Shown here: positions 36,862-45,373 of the stretch, one piece after another
Layout of the letters: each line of letters opens with the position of its first letter
Numbering within the stretch: the stretch's first letter is position 1
From: Prevotella fusca JCM 17724
Lineage (GTDB): Bacteria; Bacteroidota; Bacteroidia; Bacteroidales; Bacteroidaceae
DNA: 64,000 nucleotides
NCBI RefSeq assembly: GCF_001262015.1
Contig: NZ_CP012075.1
Coordinates: forward strand, 1,278,501 to 1,342,500
Reading direction: 5' to 3'
The notes under the pieces: model-generated
What the model was told of the DNA's origin: nothing
Database searches by the model: none
What the model saw: only the letters and a program-made list of their open reading frames with translations
Position numbers and translations under genes: made by a program

Positions 36862-37170
36862 TTACCAACCATCTCGCTTCCGTACCATTTCATCTATCTC
36901 TTCCCGAAGGAAAAGCAATCGACCGTTAGCCTTGAGATAGGGGATTTTCCCAGCCCAAACCCAGTTGTAAATGGTCTTTTGTTCCACTTTGAGAATCTTG
37001 GATACATCAATGATATCCAAGTATTCGGCTTTCAATGGTGGACGGACAGTCGTGTCAACAGATTGATCCTGCAGAACAAGCAGGCGGTCGAGTTTATCCT
37101 CGACGCTTATCAGCTTGTCGAACAGGCGTTTTTGCCAAGTGTCTTCGGTTTTATAATCTAAGTACGACAT
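36862..37170 (-). CDS. Helix-turn-helix (excisionase-like) protein
   Basis: 102 residues. After a coiled-coil-like N-terminus ([20 protein letters not shown]) comes a MerR/excisionase-type HTH at about residues 50-95: [20 protein letters not shown], then [20 protein letters not shown]. Such proteins are common next to primase genes in Bacteroides integrative elements and may control excision. It overlaps the primase gene by 13 bases. Confidence 0.85.
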   Translation of the reverse strand: MSYLDYKTEDTWQKRLFDKLISVEDKLDRLLVLQDQSVDTTVRPPLKAEYLDIIDVSKILKVEQKTIYNWVWAGKIPYLKANGRLLFLREEIDEMVRKRDGW

Positions 37171-39218
37171 AGTTCTCCTTTTTGATAGTTACCATTGGTA
37201 TCTTGTGCCAAGATACGTTGTTCTTTCATATAGGCGATGTATTTCTTTGCAGTTCTGTCCTTGATTTCCATTTCGCGCATCAGAACCTCACAAAGTTCTT
37301 GGTAAGTGAGCTTGAAAGAATTTTGGAAGGCTTCTTTGACAACGACAATGAGTTCATCAGTCTTGCGCTTTTCCTTGTCCTCTTTAGACTTCTCGCCACG
37401 ATAGACGTGCATGTCCTCAGCCTTATCCCAGCCGAAAAGCATCATCGGTACGTCCAACGGACTTCCGTCACGGACTTTCAATGCCTTTACCACTGAGTAT
37501 TCGGGATTATCGTCTTTCTCAATGGAGAGTATCCCTGCTGCCTTTCGTTGAAGTTCCGAGCCGATATGCCCACGGAGTTTGATTCCATTCGGTACGAAGT
37601 GTAGCACGCAGATGATACAGGTATTATAAATCCCAGCCAAGCGATAAAGCTCGTCCACAATGGCAATACTTTCCGTTTCATCGTTGGCAGAACGTATCAA
37701 GTCGGCTATTCCGTCAATCACCACGAGGTGGATGCCTCCATGCCTGTGATGGAACAAGTCCATACTCTCACGGATAAGGTTCAGTCTGTCCTTACGAGAC
37801 AGAGAGGCAAGGTACAGAGAATGGCAAAACTTCGGTACTGCCGTCAAAGAAGCCCTACGCAGTGTCTTACCCAAGTTCTTGTGCAACTGTGCCTCGGACT
37901 GTTCCGTGTCATAGTGTAGGACCGCCAAGCCTTTGGGATTGGGGGTAATCTCTAATCCCAAGGTCTTCTCTATCGGCAATCGTTTTTCTCCCAACGCTCC
38001 GGCAAGGATGGCACCCACATAGTTGCTCTTGCCTGTCCCCTCACCTCCAGTAATGCAGAACAGGTTATCCTGTGTGCCGAGTGGCACACCGTTTACTGCT
38101 ACTACTGATTTGGAAATGTCCGGTGGATTCTCATAATCAATCTCACAGGAACGTAACATCATCATGGTTTGGCTATATAGATCTGAGAACATCTTGGCAA
38201 GCAGCTCTTTCAGTTCCTTTGCCCCGTTGCCCAAGGCAAAGAAATCAGAAATGTCTTTTTCAGACTTCGTACCACTTAGCGGAAGTGAAAGGTTCAAGAC
38301 CTTGTATTCCACCAGATGTTCAGACTGTTTATGTGCCTCCCGTACACCTGTTTCATCCGCATCATACAAGAGTATTATATGCCTAAAACGAAGCTGAAGG
38401 CTCTCAATGATACTTGTCGGTATCTGTGCGGTTTCACTGTTGAAACAAATTGCATTGAAGCCGTGTGCATACAATGAGAGTACATCCTTTTCACCACCTG
38501 TAATGAAAAGCATATCTCCTTTGGCAGGAATCTGCTCCATTCCGAAGCAATACGTGGCAGGCATCCGTCCACCATAAAGAAAGCGGATTTTTGGACTGTG
38601 AGGTCGGTATATCTTTACATAGCCATTTCCTATATAGGCAAACATAGGTTCCGTAGGTGAGCTATAAAGTTCAAATTTCTTACCTTCGGTAGATACACTT
38701 TCATAGCGTTTAAGACTCCGTACACGAAAGCGACGGAGTGTATCCTCATGGATGCCGTAATGCGCCCAATAGTTCAGCAGCCCATCGTCAAATGGCTGTA
38801 TCTCAAAACTATATGGACGTTCTTCCGTGCACTTGTTCATATCAGCCTTAGGAGTGGGAACAATAGTTTTTTTATATGCTGACGTGATATGGCTGCTATG
38901 CTTTTCACCATCACATAAAGAGTACAATCTAAGTTCTTGTACAATCGTTTCCAATACTTCGGGAAAACTTGTTTTCAGGTTCAAGTTACGGAGGGTTGCC
39001 ACAAACCAGAAACAATCCCCTGAATATGTGGTATCTCCATGATCATAGAATTTGTAAGAAGAAGTTTTCCTGTCGTAGTAGATATGGCAGGAAGCCCGCC
39101 TGTCGTCATAGAAAGGACTTCGGAAGTTGCGATGAAGGTTTATCTCAAAGCCAAGGAAATGTGAAAACACATTCAGACCTCCTTGTGTAAGTAAAAGAAT
39201 CTGTTCCTTTTCTATCAT
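37158..39218 (-). CDS. Toprim primase fused to a RepA-like ATPase
   Basis: 686 residues. An N-terminal part like the CHC2-type primase domain ([20 protein letters not shown]) is followed by a toprim domain ([20 protein letters not shown] near residue 236 and [17 protein letters not shown]), and a RecA-like ATPase with Walker [14 protein letters not shown] near residue 386 and [16 protein letters not shown]. The C-terminal end looks like a helix-turn-helix. Such primase-helicase proteins start replication of integrative or mobilizable elements. Here it lies between two HTH genes in one leftward operon, a separate replication/control module at this side of the ICE. Confidence 0.85.
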   Translation of the reverse strand: MIEKEQILLLTQGGLNVFSHFLGFEINLHRNFRSPFYDDRRASCHIYYDRKTSSYKFYDHGDTTYSGDCFWFVATLRNLNLKTSFPEVLETIVQELRLYSLCDGEKHSSHITSAYKKTIVPTPKADMNKCTEERPYSFEIQPFDDGLLNYWAHYGIHEDTLRRFRVRSLKRYESVSTEGKKFELYSSPTEPMFAYIGNGYVKIYRPHSPKIRFLYGGRMPATYCFGMEQIPAKGDMLFITGGEKDVLSLYAHGFNAICFNSETAQIPTSIIESLQLRFRHIILLYDADETGVREAHKQSEHLVEYKVLNLSLPLSGTKSEKDISDFFALGNGAKELKELLAKMFSDLYSQTMMMLRSCEIDYENPPDISKSVVAVNGVPLGTQDNLFCITGGEGTGKSNYVGAILAGALGEKRLPIEKTLGLEITPNPKGLAVLHYDTEQSEAQLHKNLGKTLRRASLTAVPKFCHSLYLASLSRKDRLNLIRESMDLFHHRHGGIHLVVIDGIADLIRSANDETESIAIVDELYRLAGIYNTCIICVLHFVPNGIKLRGHIGSELQRKAAGILSIEKDDNPEYSVVKALKVRDGSPLDVPMMLFGWDKAEDMHVYRGEKSKEDKEKRKTDELIVVVKEAFQNSFKLTYQELCEVLMREMEIKDRTAKKYIAYMKEQRILAQDTNGNYQKGELCRT

Positions 39219-39595
39219 AATTGTCGGTTTTTAGGGTTAAGACATGAACTCATGATGAGATTGTCCTTGAAACGGTTGAGCCGCCCAAGAACCTCATCGT
39301 TTCTCATACCTGATACGCGGAGTCGGTTACACTTCGTGGCTATCACGATAGACTTGAAGAAGTAGCGTACATCGCCACCCTCCGTGTAGCGATACCGTAC
39401 CAACTGCTTCTTGCGCCAGCGATAAAGGGTGGACTCTGAAACATTCAGAGTCCCGATAAGGTCTTTGGTGGTCATCTCTAGCTCTTCATCTATATCTTGG
39501 ATAAGATTAGAAGTGCGCTCAACATACTGCTCTATTCGGTTGAGCCTATCTATCAGTTCCTGATAGGCTTGGCTTTCTACTGCTAGTATTTCCAT
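39215..39595 (-). CDS. Helix-turn-helix (excisionase-like) protein
   Basis: 126 residues. A coiled coil (QELIDRLNRIEQYVERTSNL) precedes an HTH of MerR/excisionase type at about residues 45-85 (TTKDLIGTLNVSESTLYRWR, then KKQLVRYRYTEGGDVRYFFK). It overlaps the primase start by 4 bases and is thus translationally linked. It is a paralogue-like companion of the HTH protein at the other side of the primase. Confidence 0.85.
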   Translation of the reverse strand: MEILAVESQAYQELIDRLNRIEQYVERTSNLIQDIDEELEMTTKDLIGTLNVSESTLYRWRKKQLVRYRYTEGGDVRYFFKSIVIATKCNRLRVSGMRNDEVLGRLNRFKDNLIMSSCLNPKNRQL

Positions 39596-39651
39596 CAGCG
39601 TAATCGTTTGGTTTTAATTGTTACATATTCTATTCCAAGTTCACTGACTAA

Positions 39652-39935
39652 CTATGAAAGTCTTCTGAATGCTTCCTCAGTAAAAACCTCCAGATGAATT
39701 TCTGCTATAGGTAAAGGACCGGGCTGCCCATTACGTGCAAGAAACTCAAATATTTTGGTAGACTGGATGCCACCTTTGAAGCGTACATCAGAATTTGTTC
39801 AAGGGTCATTGCTGTCTTTCCTCTTTCCCAGCGCGAGATCCGACTCGAACTAACTTTCAGAATAACAGACAGATACTCCTGCGAATAACCATTTTTCACT
39901 CTTGCTGACTTCAGCATTTCCAATAACTTTTTCAT
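39652..39935 (-). pseudogene. XRE-family repressor with an apparent one-base frameshift
   Basis: From ATG 39935 the frame encodes MKKLLEMLKSARVKNGYSQE ... VSSSRISRWERGKTAMTLEQ, a canonical XRE helix-turn-helix, and then loses similarity and stops at 39705. In the next frame the sequence goes on as FKGGIQSTKIFEFLARNGQP then LPIAEIHLEVFTEEAFRRLS to a TAG at 39652. The break is near 39779-39781, where one base is missing. The DNA-binding part is whole, so a shortened repressor might still bind. A sequencing error is possible. Confidence 0.7.
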
Positions 39936-40231
39936 ACTTATAAAGTTACTAAAACACCGTTACAAGAGCAACCCGCCACATGCAAATGTTTGCACACTAT
40001 GCAATCCGTCTTGCAGACGGCGCAAGTTTGTTTGTTAGTAGCGGAATACACAGTGTACCAATAAATATAACGAACTAAATCTAAAACATTTTATTACTCT
40101 TATATCTTTGTATAATTATTATTGTTTTGTAAAACTCCAGTGCAAGGTGCAAGTCCCTTTATATATAAGGGCTTGCACCTTGCACTGGAAAATGTAGCAG
40201 TAAAATCTCTAAATATTTATGGCACAAAGAT
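39936..40231. other. Control/end region of the primase module
   Basis: About 300 bases without a gene. A -7-like TATCTTTG (40103-40110, plus strand) has no -33 partner. The main structure is the long hairpin at 40137-40188. No integrase and no tRNA is seen here, so the element end cannot be fixed from this region. Confidence 0.5.
40137..40188. repeat. Long perfect palindrome (17-bp arms)
   Basis: CCAGTGCAAGGTGCAAG (40137-40153) is followed by T, CCCTT, a 7-base AT loop and AAGGG, and then by the exact complement CTTGCACCTTGCACTGG (40172-40188). A 52-base hairpin results. Each arm also holds TGCAAG twice. It is not followed by a T-run and has no gene ending beside it, so it is more like a recombination, replication-origin or operator structure than a terminator. 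Confidence 0.6.
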
Positions 40232-40262
40232 TTGGAGATATAAACAAAAAGATCTAACTTTG
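40232..40262 (+). promoter_or_regulatory. Strong promoter without a downstream gene
   Basis: TTG (40232-40234), 20 bases, TAACTTTG (40255-40262) matches the consensus fully. Transcription would start near 40268 and meet a good terminator at 40440-40468. Confidence 0.7.
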
Positions 40263-40267
40263 TACTC

Positions 40268-40468
40268 CGAGAATGGGAGTGAGCGTGCTTTCAACAGATA
40301 GTCAAAATAGCGGTCATAAACCAGTCAGTTTGCTGCTACATTTCTGCTACAGAGACTGTCAGTACAAAAAGGTAAATATTTAGCTAACAGCGATAAGGAC
40401 ATATTGTGGATTAGTTCAGGCTGGTCCACATAGAATATTAAGGAGTTACAGCAATGTAACTCCTTTTT
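40268..40468 (+). ncRNA. Possible ~200-nt transcript of unknown function
   Basis: The stretch between a consensus promoter and an intrinsic terminator has no convincing protein. A 36-codon frame starting at 40273 (MGVSVLSTDSQNSGHK) exists but lacks similarity to anything recognised. It could be a small RNA, an untranslated remnant of a lost gene, or the edge of the ICE. Confidence is low because no RNA family was recognised. Confidence 0.3.
40440..40468 (+). terminator. Intrinsic terminator
   Basis: AAGGAGTTACA and TGTAACTCCTT close on a GCAA tetraloop (40451-40454) and are followed by a run of T. A textbook rho-independent terminator. Confidence 0.8.
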
Positions 40469-40488
40469 GCTTATCTGCAAGTGAACTT

Positions 40489-40662
40489 TTGAATAGCAAA
40501 GTATTACCCGGTGCCGACACCGTGGGGCGTGGACTGAAGGAGCTTGCCAAAGAGAATATTGTCTACAAGAGCGAGACGTCAGACAGGGCTTACAGTTTTA
40601 ACACTGCAGAGAAGCTGAACACCTTACTTTTACGGATGATACGGAGAATGGGGCTTATAAAG
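40489..40662 (+). pseudogene. IS1380-like transposase fragment
   Basis: The frame encodes VLPGADTVGRGLKELAKENI ... YSFNTAEKLNTLLLRMIRRM GLIKG, which resembles an internal N-terminal portion of IS1380-family transposases of Bacteroidetes (the usual context is ..DTV-RGIKEL.. then ..FNTAERLN..LL). The similarity stops where the repeat element begins at 40663. Neither the start of the gene nor the catalytic part follows. A fragment of the true N-terminus of such a transposase may be present at 56577. Confidence 0.55.
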
Positions 40663-41261
40663 GGTTCTTCCATTAAATGCATGGATGTTTTTCGTATAGC
40701 TTTAAAGGAAGAAGCGGAGTTGTTCATTAAATAAAAACATAGCCAAGACCGCCTTGTCTACCTACTTTATTATCATCCTCCGACACAGAAAACCTTTTCA
40801 TGTCAATACTTTGAAAAGGCAGACAACAGCTTGAAAAATCATGACATAATTTCGGGTAAAATATCTACAGATAAAGGCAAAAATACGTATAAAAAGCAAG
40901 TTTGCAACCAGCAGTAAATCAGTTAGTTATAAAGTCATGCAAGAAAAGGTGCTTAATTGGACTTCAAAAGGGCGTCAGTAAGACCTCAAAAGGGCATCTA
41001 TTGCAAGTCAATTGGGCGTCTTTTAGAAGCCAAGAGACCATGTATTGGTTTTGAGCTGCATGAAAATAGTTTACAAAAAGCGGTCAGCATGAGAATAAGT
41101 TGTTTGTAGAAGACGGAAGGACGTGGTTAGTATTTGCCTTTTCTACATTCTTATCTTGCGCTTTATCCCTTTTTGTGAGACCGTCCGATCTTGGATAGTC
41201 ATACCATACAAGCGTATAAGCCTTTGTTCTGTTTCCAATCTATGCATTTAACGGAAGAACC
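40663..41261. repeat. MITE-like element, copy A (599 bp)
   Basis: The left end GGTTCTTCCATTAAATGCAT and the complement of the right end GGTTCTTCCGTTAAATGCAT are terminal inverted repeats that go on for about 24 bases with few mismatches. The inside has no gene. It contains three tandem phrases of about 23-24 bases (ACTTCAAAAGGGCGTC, ACCTCAAAAGGGCATC, AAGTCAATTGGGCGTC at 40960-41030). A second, diverged copy in opposite orientation lies at 55365-55967. No clear target duplication was seen. Confidence 0.75.
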
Positions 41262-41539
41262 ATTTTATATTTACAGAAAGCGGTGCAGAGCACTTCATTG
41301 GCATAGTCTTTTGGCAACAATTCCATCGTATGCTTCGGACGAAGTGTTGGCTGGAGAGGTGCAGGCTTAGCGGTCTGGCAGTTCGGTGATGGCGTGGTGG
41401 AGCGTCAGGAATTACATTAACTTGAAATGAAGTGGGGACAGGCGATAGTCTGATGTGAGCTTGACGGATGGAAAGGTGATTGCTGCAGAAGTTCAGTCCG
41501 CTTTCTTTTCCGAGGGGCAGAATAATCCAGCTGCCGTCA

Positions 41540-41569
41540 TTGCGGATAAGATAATTTTTCCTACCTTTG
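41540..41569 (+). promoter_or_regulatory. Promoter for the SUKH immunity-like gene
   Basis: TTG (41540-41542), 19 bases, TACCTTTG (41562-41569) is a full consensus match, 170 bases before the ATG at 41741. The other bases from 41262 to 41740 carry no supportable gene. Confidence 0.7.
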
Positions 41570-41740
41570 CCAAGGTCTGCAGTTTCAGATTGAAGACAGT
41601 GAGAACAGACTGGCTGCAAAGAAGGCTGGTGGGTAGACAATGGCTTCATAAGTGAACGATGAGATGAAGTTCCTTATAGGCGCAACCAGCCTTAAAAGAA
41701 GCATCGTCCCTGTTTTCAAGAATGGTTAAATCACGTCATT

Positions 41741-42214
41741 ATGAGCATCGAGAGCATAATCAGTAAAATACAGGAACTAAAGGATGAATATGTTAGTTAC
41801 TTCAAGCCGGTTGATGATGCCGACATTCACCTTTATGAAAGCAAAGTGCCGTTCAGCTTGCCGGAAGCGTATCTGGAGTTTCTAAGGTTCTCAAATGGTA
41901 TTATAATATGTGGCGATGAGATGCTGGGAATCAACAACCAGCCATTCGACCTTGTCAGAGCCTATGATATGGAACATTATCAGACAGCCTTCCCGATGCC
42001 CGACTATATCGTTCCCTTTGCTCCCGATGGCGGGGGAAATTACTATTGCTTTGATACCTCTGACAGTAACAGGATAGTCTTCTGGACCTCAAACTATGAA
42101 TATTCTGCCACTGACAGGCCAGAGGTTGTGAACCATGACTTCTGTGATTGGTTTCATGAGGTTATGTTGGAATGGAGTATAGACATCATCGGCAGTGATA
42201 TTTTCAAGTCTTAG
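41741..42214 (+). CDS. SMI1/KNR4 (SUKH) family protein, probable immunity protein
   Basis: 157 residues. The SUKH pattern is visible: VDDADIHLYESKVPFSLPEA, then YLEFLRFSNGIIICGDEMLG and VPFAPDGGGNYYCFDTS. Small SUKH proteins are often immunity factors for contact-dependent or secreted toxins. No toxin gene is present upstream, so it would be an orphan immunity gene. A consensus promoter precedes it, and another small protein gene follows by 92 bases. Confidence 0.8.
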   Translation: MSIESIISKIQELKDEYVSYFKPVDDADIHLYESKVPFSLPEAYLEFLRFSNGIIICGDEMLGINNQPFDLVRAYDMEHYQTAFPMPDYIVPFAPDGGGNYYCFDTSDSNRIVFWTSNYEYSATDRPEVVNHDFCDWFHEVMLEWSIDIIGSDIFKS

Positions 42215-42306
42215 TCAGGTGTCGTCCGCTATACTTCTTCAGACCGGCTGTCTGCACGGAAGCAGGCTTGGATATGTAGGTAATTAATCAGGAACACCTG
42301 TTTGTT

Positions 42307-42735
42307 ATGGAGAAGTTCAAATTAGATAATTTCAGGAAAGAGTATGGTATGGAAATGCTGGTTGTCCGTACGCTGCCATCTGGTGAATGCCGGGCGATAC
42401 GGCAGGGCATACTTCAGAAAATGAAGGTAGACAGCCTTGCCGGTTTCTTCAGAAAGATGGAAACAGAGTTTATAACGGTTGAGAATGCAGGTGCTGAAGA
42501 TGAGGAGATTGATTGGCATAAGATTCTTGGTCAGTTAGGAATCCCTGTGCCCCGTGAAGTTTATTTGAACTTTGGTAACTTCGAAACCATAGATGTCATG
42601 CTGTTCAAGGACTTCTGCAAGTATTTCAGCGATGTATGGTATCCTTCATCCGATGATATTGAGCTATTCGACAGAACAGGAACTTGGATTATTTCGATAA
42701 GGCATTATGGTGCTTTATGCTATGCGAAGCTGTAG
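42307..42735 (+). CDS. Hypothetical protein, possible immunity protein
   Basis: 142 residues, no signal peptide or membrane helix. The sequence (KFKLDNFRKEYGMEMLVVRT, and later DWHKILGQLGIPVPREVYLN) shows no domain I can name. It stands 92 bases after the SUKH gene on the same strand and is of similar size and acidity, so it might be a second orphan immunity gene. This is only a guess from context. Confidence 0.55.
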   Translation: MEKFKLDNFRKEYGMEMLVVRTLPSGECRAIRQGILQKMKVDSLAGFFRKMETEFITVENAGAEDEEIDWHKILGQLGIPVPREVYLNFGNFETIDVMLFKDFCKYFSDVWYPSSDDIELFDRTGTWIISIRHYGALCYAKL

Positions 42736-43331
42736 AAGCGTCTATGGCTGAAACAAGGTATAGATATCTAAGGAAAAGAAGAGTAAGCCCCCCTGTGGGA
42801 ACAGCCACTGCGGCAACGGAAAACACACGCCAGCATCCGATGGTCTAATGACAAGGAAAACCCCGTTTTAATTTACCCAAAAATAGGTATTGTCGTATCA
42901 ATGAGAAGAAAGTACCTTTGCAGCGTTATTTTTTTACATATCATAACGAAAATGAAGTTATACAGAAAAGGAAATAAAAGGATGCGTTCAGCAGAGGTAC
43001 TGGCTTGTCAGTGTGCAATTCGAAGTCAGGTCTGATGATGTCAATGGGAATTACAGGCAGTTTGTTTTTCTCTATGGAATATTAATTGTCAGGTAGGTGT
43101 ACGGAATCAATTGCCGGTATGTTCAACTCTGTTTCCCAGCCAGTCTGCTGTCATGAAGAAGGAGGATGGTGCGCTATACGTCCGATATTGGATGACAGAG
43201 CGGTGGAAAAGAAGCTCCAGACGGCTGGCAAAGCAAGCATAGGCATTTGGGAAACGCATTTGTGTTTGGTTTTGATAGTCTGCATGATGAAAACAAATGA
43301 CAGACGATTAGTTTATTTTAACTCAATCGAC
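42736..43331. other. Intergenic region with a consensus promoter
   Basis: No convincing gene. A perfect promoter (42890-42920) is followed by a 27-codon frame at 42952-43035 (MKLYRKGNKRMRSAEVLACQ) and then by nothing recognisable. A 98-residue plus-strand frame at 43086-43382 has no similarity pattern and overlaps the next promoter, so it is left out. Confidence 0.5.
42890..42920 (+). promoter_or_regulatory. Consensus promoter, no clear gene behind it
   Basis: TTG (42890-42892), 20 bases, TACCTTTG (42913-42920). The predicted start is near 42926. Either the short frame at 42952 or an untranslated RNA could be made; it may also be the remains of a lost gene. Confidence 0.6.
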
Positions 43332-43362
43332 TTGCTTTTATTCTCATTAAATAATATATTTG
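43332..43362 (+). promoter_or_regulatory. Promoter of the surface lipoprotein/protease locus
   Basis: TTG (43332-43334), 20 bases, TATATTTG (43355-43362) is a full consensus match. It would give a leader of about 140 bases before the lipoprotein ATG at 43510. As the next four genes follow closely, it may drive much of the locus to the terminator at 52412. Confidence 0.75.
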
Positions 43363-43509
43363 CGACAAAAGGTCTGACATGAAGCGAACAGGATAAGTGC
43401 CATGTTTTTAAGTCTTTAGCGATGATAATGCGTTAGAGATACAGATGCATTCCTCTGAAAATAGTTCTAAATCAATATGTATTTTTATCTGATAAAAACC
43501 TTGAAGAGT

Positions 43510-45129
43510 ATGGAATTAAAAAAGACACTTTACTCCCTAATGTTAGGTGGAATTCTTCTTTGCCTGTTCTCATGTGCAAAGGAAGATGAATTCGAGTTGC
43601 CAACACTGGTCCTTTCGGAGAACAATGTTACGTTTGACAAAGGAGTCGGTGAAAGGAACATCAGTGTGACAACGAACCAGAGCAGTTGGGTTGCATCGTC
43701 TCCACAGGAAGGCGACTGGCTCTCGCTGGTTCAGGATGGCAACCTCCTGAAAGTGAAGGTGGGAGAGAACAAGATGGGTACGGAACGCCGTAGCTACGTG
43801 CTCGTGAATGCCAATGGTGCTACCGGTAAGGTAGAGGTGAAGCAGAGTGCGGCTGACGTGACGCTTGACGTTGTTCCGACAGAAATCTATCTGCCGCAGA
43901 CAGGTGGCGAAAAGACGGTTGACGTTACGACCAACTCATCAGTTTATGATGTTACAACCAGTGAGGAGGTCAGCTGGCTGAAGATAGTCAAGTCTGAGGA
44001 GGAGATAAAGCTGATAGCTGGGCGCAACGATAGCTACCAGAAGCGTGAGGTGAAGCTCTATGCCAAGAGCGGCAGCGTGACCCGTGAAATCGTCGTGTCA
44101 CAGTCGGGCATACAGCGTTATATCCTTCCTGTCAACCCCGGTGTACCGCAGGATGCACACAAGATAATGGAGTATGAGCTTGGACGAGGCAGCTATCTGC
44201 GAGAGTACCAGACAGCCATACCGGCATACGGACTTGAAGAAATGTACACCTTCATTACCCCTTCGCCAATATTCACACTGATACAGTATTGCAGTCCTGA
44301 CGGCATTACTCCTTCGCAGATCATCACTGTCGGCGACGGAAGGAAAGCCATAGATGCCGTCAAGGACAAGGCTTTCGAGAAGTTCCTCACTGACAATGGC
44401 TATGTGCGCAGCAACTCCGAATCAAACAGGGAGTATATGAACGAGAAGGAACTGATGTCCCTGAAGGTTTATATATCAGAGAAGGAGAACAATGAAGGCG
44501 TAAACCTTACCTTCAATCCGATTATGAAGCAGGTGGGTGAATACAAGACCTTCGACAAGGTTCCTTACTATCCGCTTGAGCTTCTGCAGAAAGATGACGT
44601 GAAGCTGGCACAGGTTGAGCAGTACGAGCAGAATGCAGGCAGCAAGGAGGAAGAACGCTCAATGAATGAATACAAGGACACGGAGGTGTCACAGTTGCAG
44701 TACACGCTGAAGGGAACTCCCGGTCCGGCAGATGCTTACGGACGTATCCACATCTTCTATACAACCGACAAGGACGGCAACGCTCCTGCGAAACTTGGAA
44801 GCGTACAGATTGGTGCATTGCTCTTCAAGGACACAGGTCTCGGTGTGTGGAAGTATGGAAACAAATGGGTCGTTACGAATGAACTCAAGAAGAAACTCGG
44901 TGAAGACGGTTTCTCTTTCCTCCGTTCTTCAGGCAATACCCACTTCTTTGTACGTGAACGCGACCACCTGCTCATAGCTGTTACATGCGTATCCGACAAT
45001 AATGTTCCTGTCCTCGCATTGCTCTACAACTACGACCCGTCAGTGTCAGGTGCAGGGAGCAAGGCTGTGAAGGCGCAGGAGAAGATGGTCAGAAACTTCC
45101 TTGCAGCAAAGAAGGCTTTGAAGTTTTAG
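43510..45129 (+). CDS. BACON-domain surface lipoprotein
   Basis: 539 residues from ATG 43510; the frame is open from 43477 but the signal peptide starts at MELKKTLYSLMLGG. The lipobox is LFSC with CAKEDE after it, typical for surface export. Two BACON-like beta domains follow (about 35-115: VTFDKGVGERNISVTTNQSS; about 120-205: EIYLPQTGGEKTVDVTTNSS). A longer C-terminal domain (from IQRYILPVNPGVPQDAHKIM) is shared with the next gene. BACON domains are thought to bind carbohydrate or mucin. It begins a tandem pair and likely serves the subtilisin encoded downstream. Confidence 0.8.
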   Translation: MELKKTLYSLMLGGILLCLFSCAKEDEFELPTLVLSENNVTFDKGVGERNISVTTNQSSWVASSPQEGDWLSLVQDGNLLKVKVGENKMGTERRSYVLVNANGATGKVEVKQSAADVTLDVVPTEIYLPQTGGEKTVDVTTNSSVYDVTTSEEVSWLKIVKSEEEIKLIAGRNDSYQKREVKLYAKSGSVTREIVVSQSGIQRYILPVNPGVPQDAHKIMEYELGRGSYLREYQTAIPAYGLEEMYTFITPSPIFTLIQYCSPDGITPSQIITVGDGRKAIDAVKDKAFEKFLTDNGYVRSNSESNREYMNEKELMSLKVYISEKENNEGVNLTFNPIMKQVGEYKTFDKVPYYPLELLQKDDVKLAQVEQYEQNAGSKEEERSMNEYKDTEVSQLQYTLKGTPGPADAYGRIHIFYTTDKDGNAPAKLGSVQIGALLFKDTGLGVWKYGNKWVVTNELKKKLGEDGFSFLRSSGNTHFFVRERDHLLIAVTCVSDNNVPVLALLYNYDPSVSGAGSKAVKAQEKMVRNFLAAKKALKF

Positions 45130-45373
45130 CCAAGTGACTTAGGTCTCGGATACAGGTTTTATGTATGCAGAAGGGCATGCTGCAAGCATCTTGATGCCCG
45201 GACGGTTGTCTGTCTGTGCAGGAAAAGATGCCTGACGGCAATGCGAGCAACGGTTAATTGACAGGCAGGCATCAGTTGGGATGCAGTCGATGCCAGCTTA
45301 CGTTGCAGGCAATACCTCTGCTATGCTTCTGAGACTTGGGTCGAATGATAACTTTATTTAAATTTTATCCGAT

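Noticed and set aside
40960..41030. CRISPR-like array in the tandem phrases of the repeat element
   Set aside because: Only three diverged units of ~23 bases with no real spacers and no cas genes; explained as internal repeats of the MITE-like element.
41248..41649. 133-residue minus-strand frame
   Set aside because: It overlaps the repeat end and the promoter for the SUKH gene and shows no domain; probably chance.
42952..43035. 27-codon frame (MKLYRKGNKRMRSAEV) behind a consensus promoter
   Set aside because: Too short and without conserved pattern; kept only as a note in the intergenic entry.
43086..43382. 98-residue plus-strand frame
   Set aside because: It overlaps the promoter at 43332-43362 and has no recognisable signal or domain.
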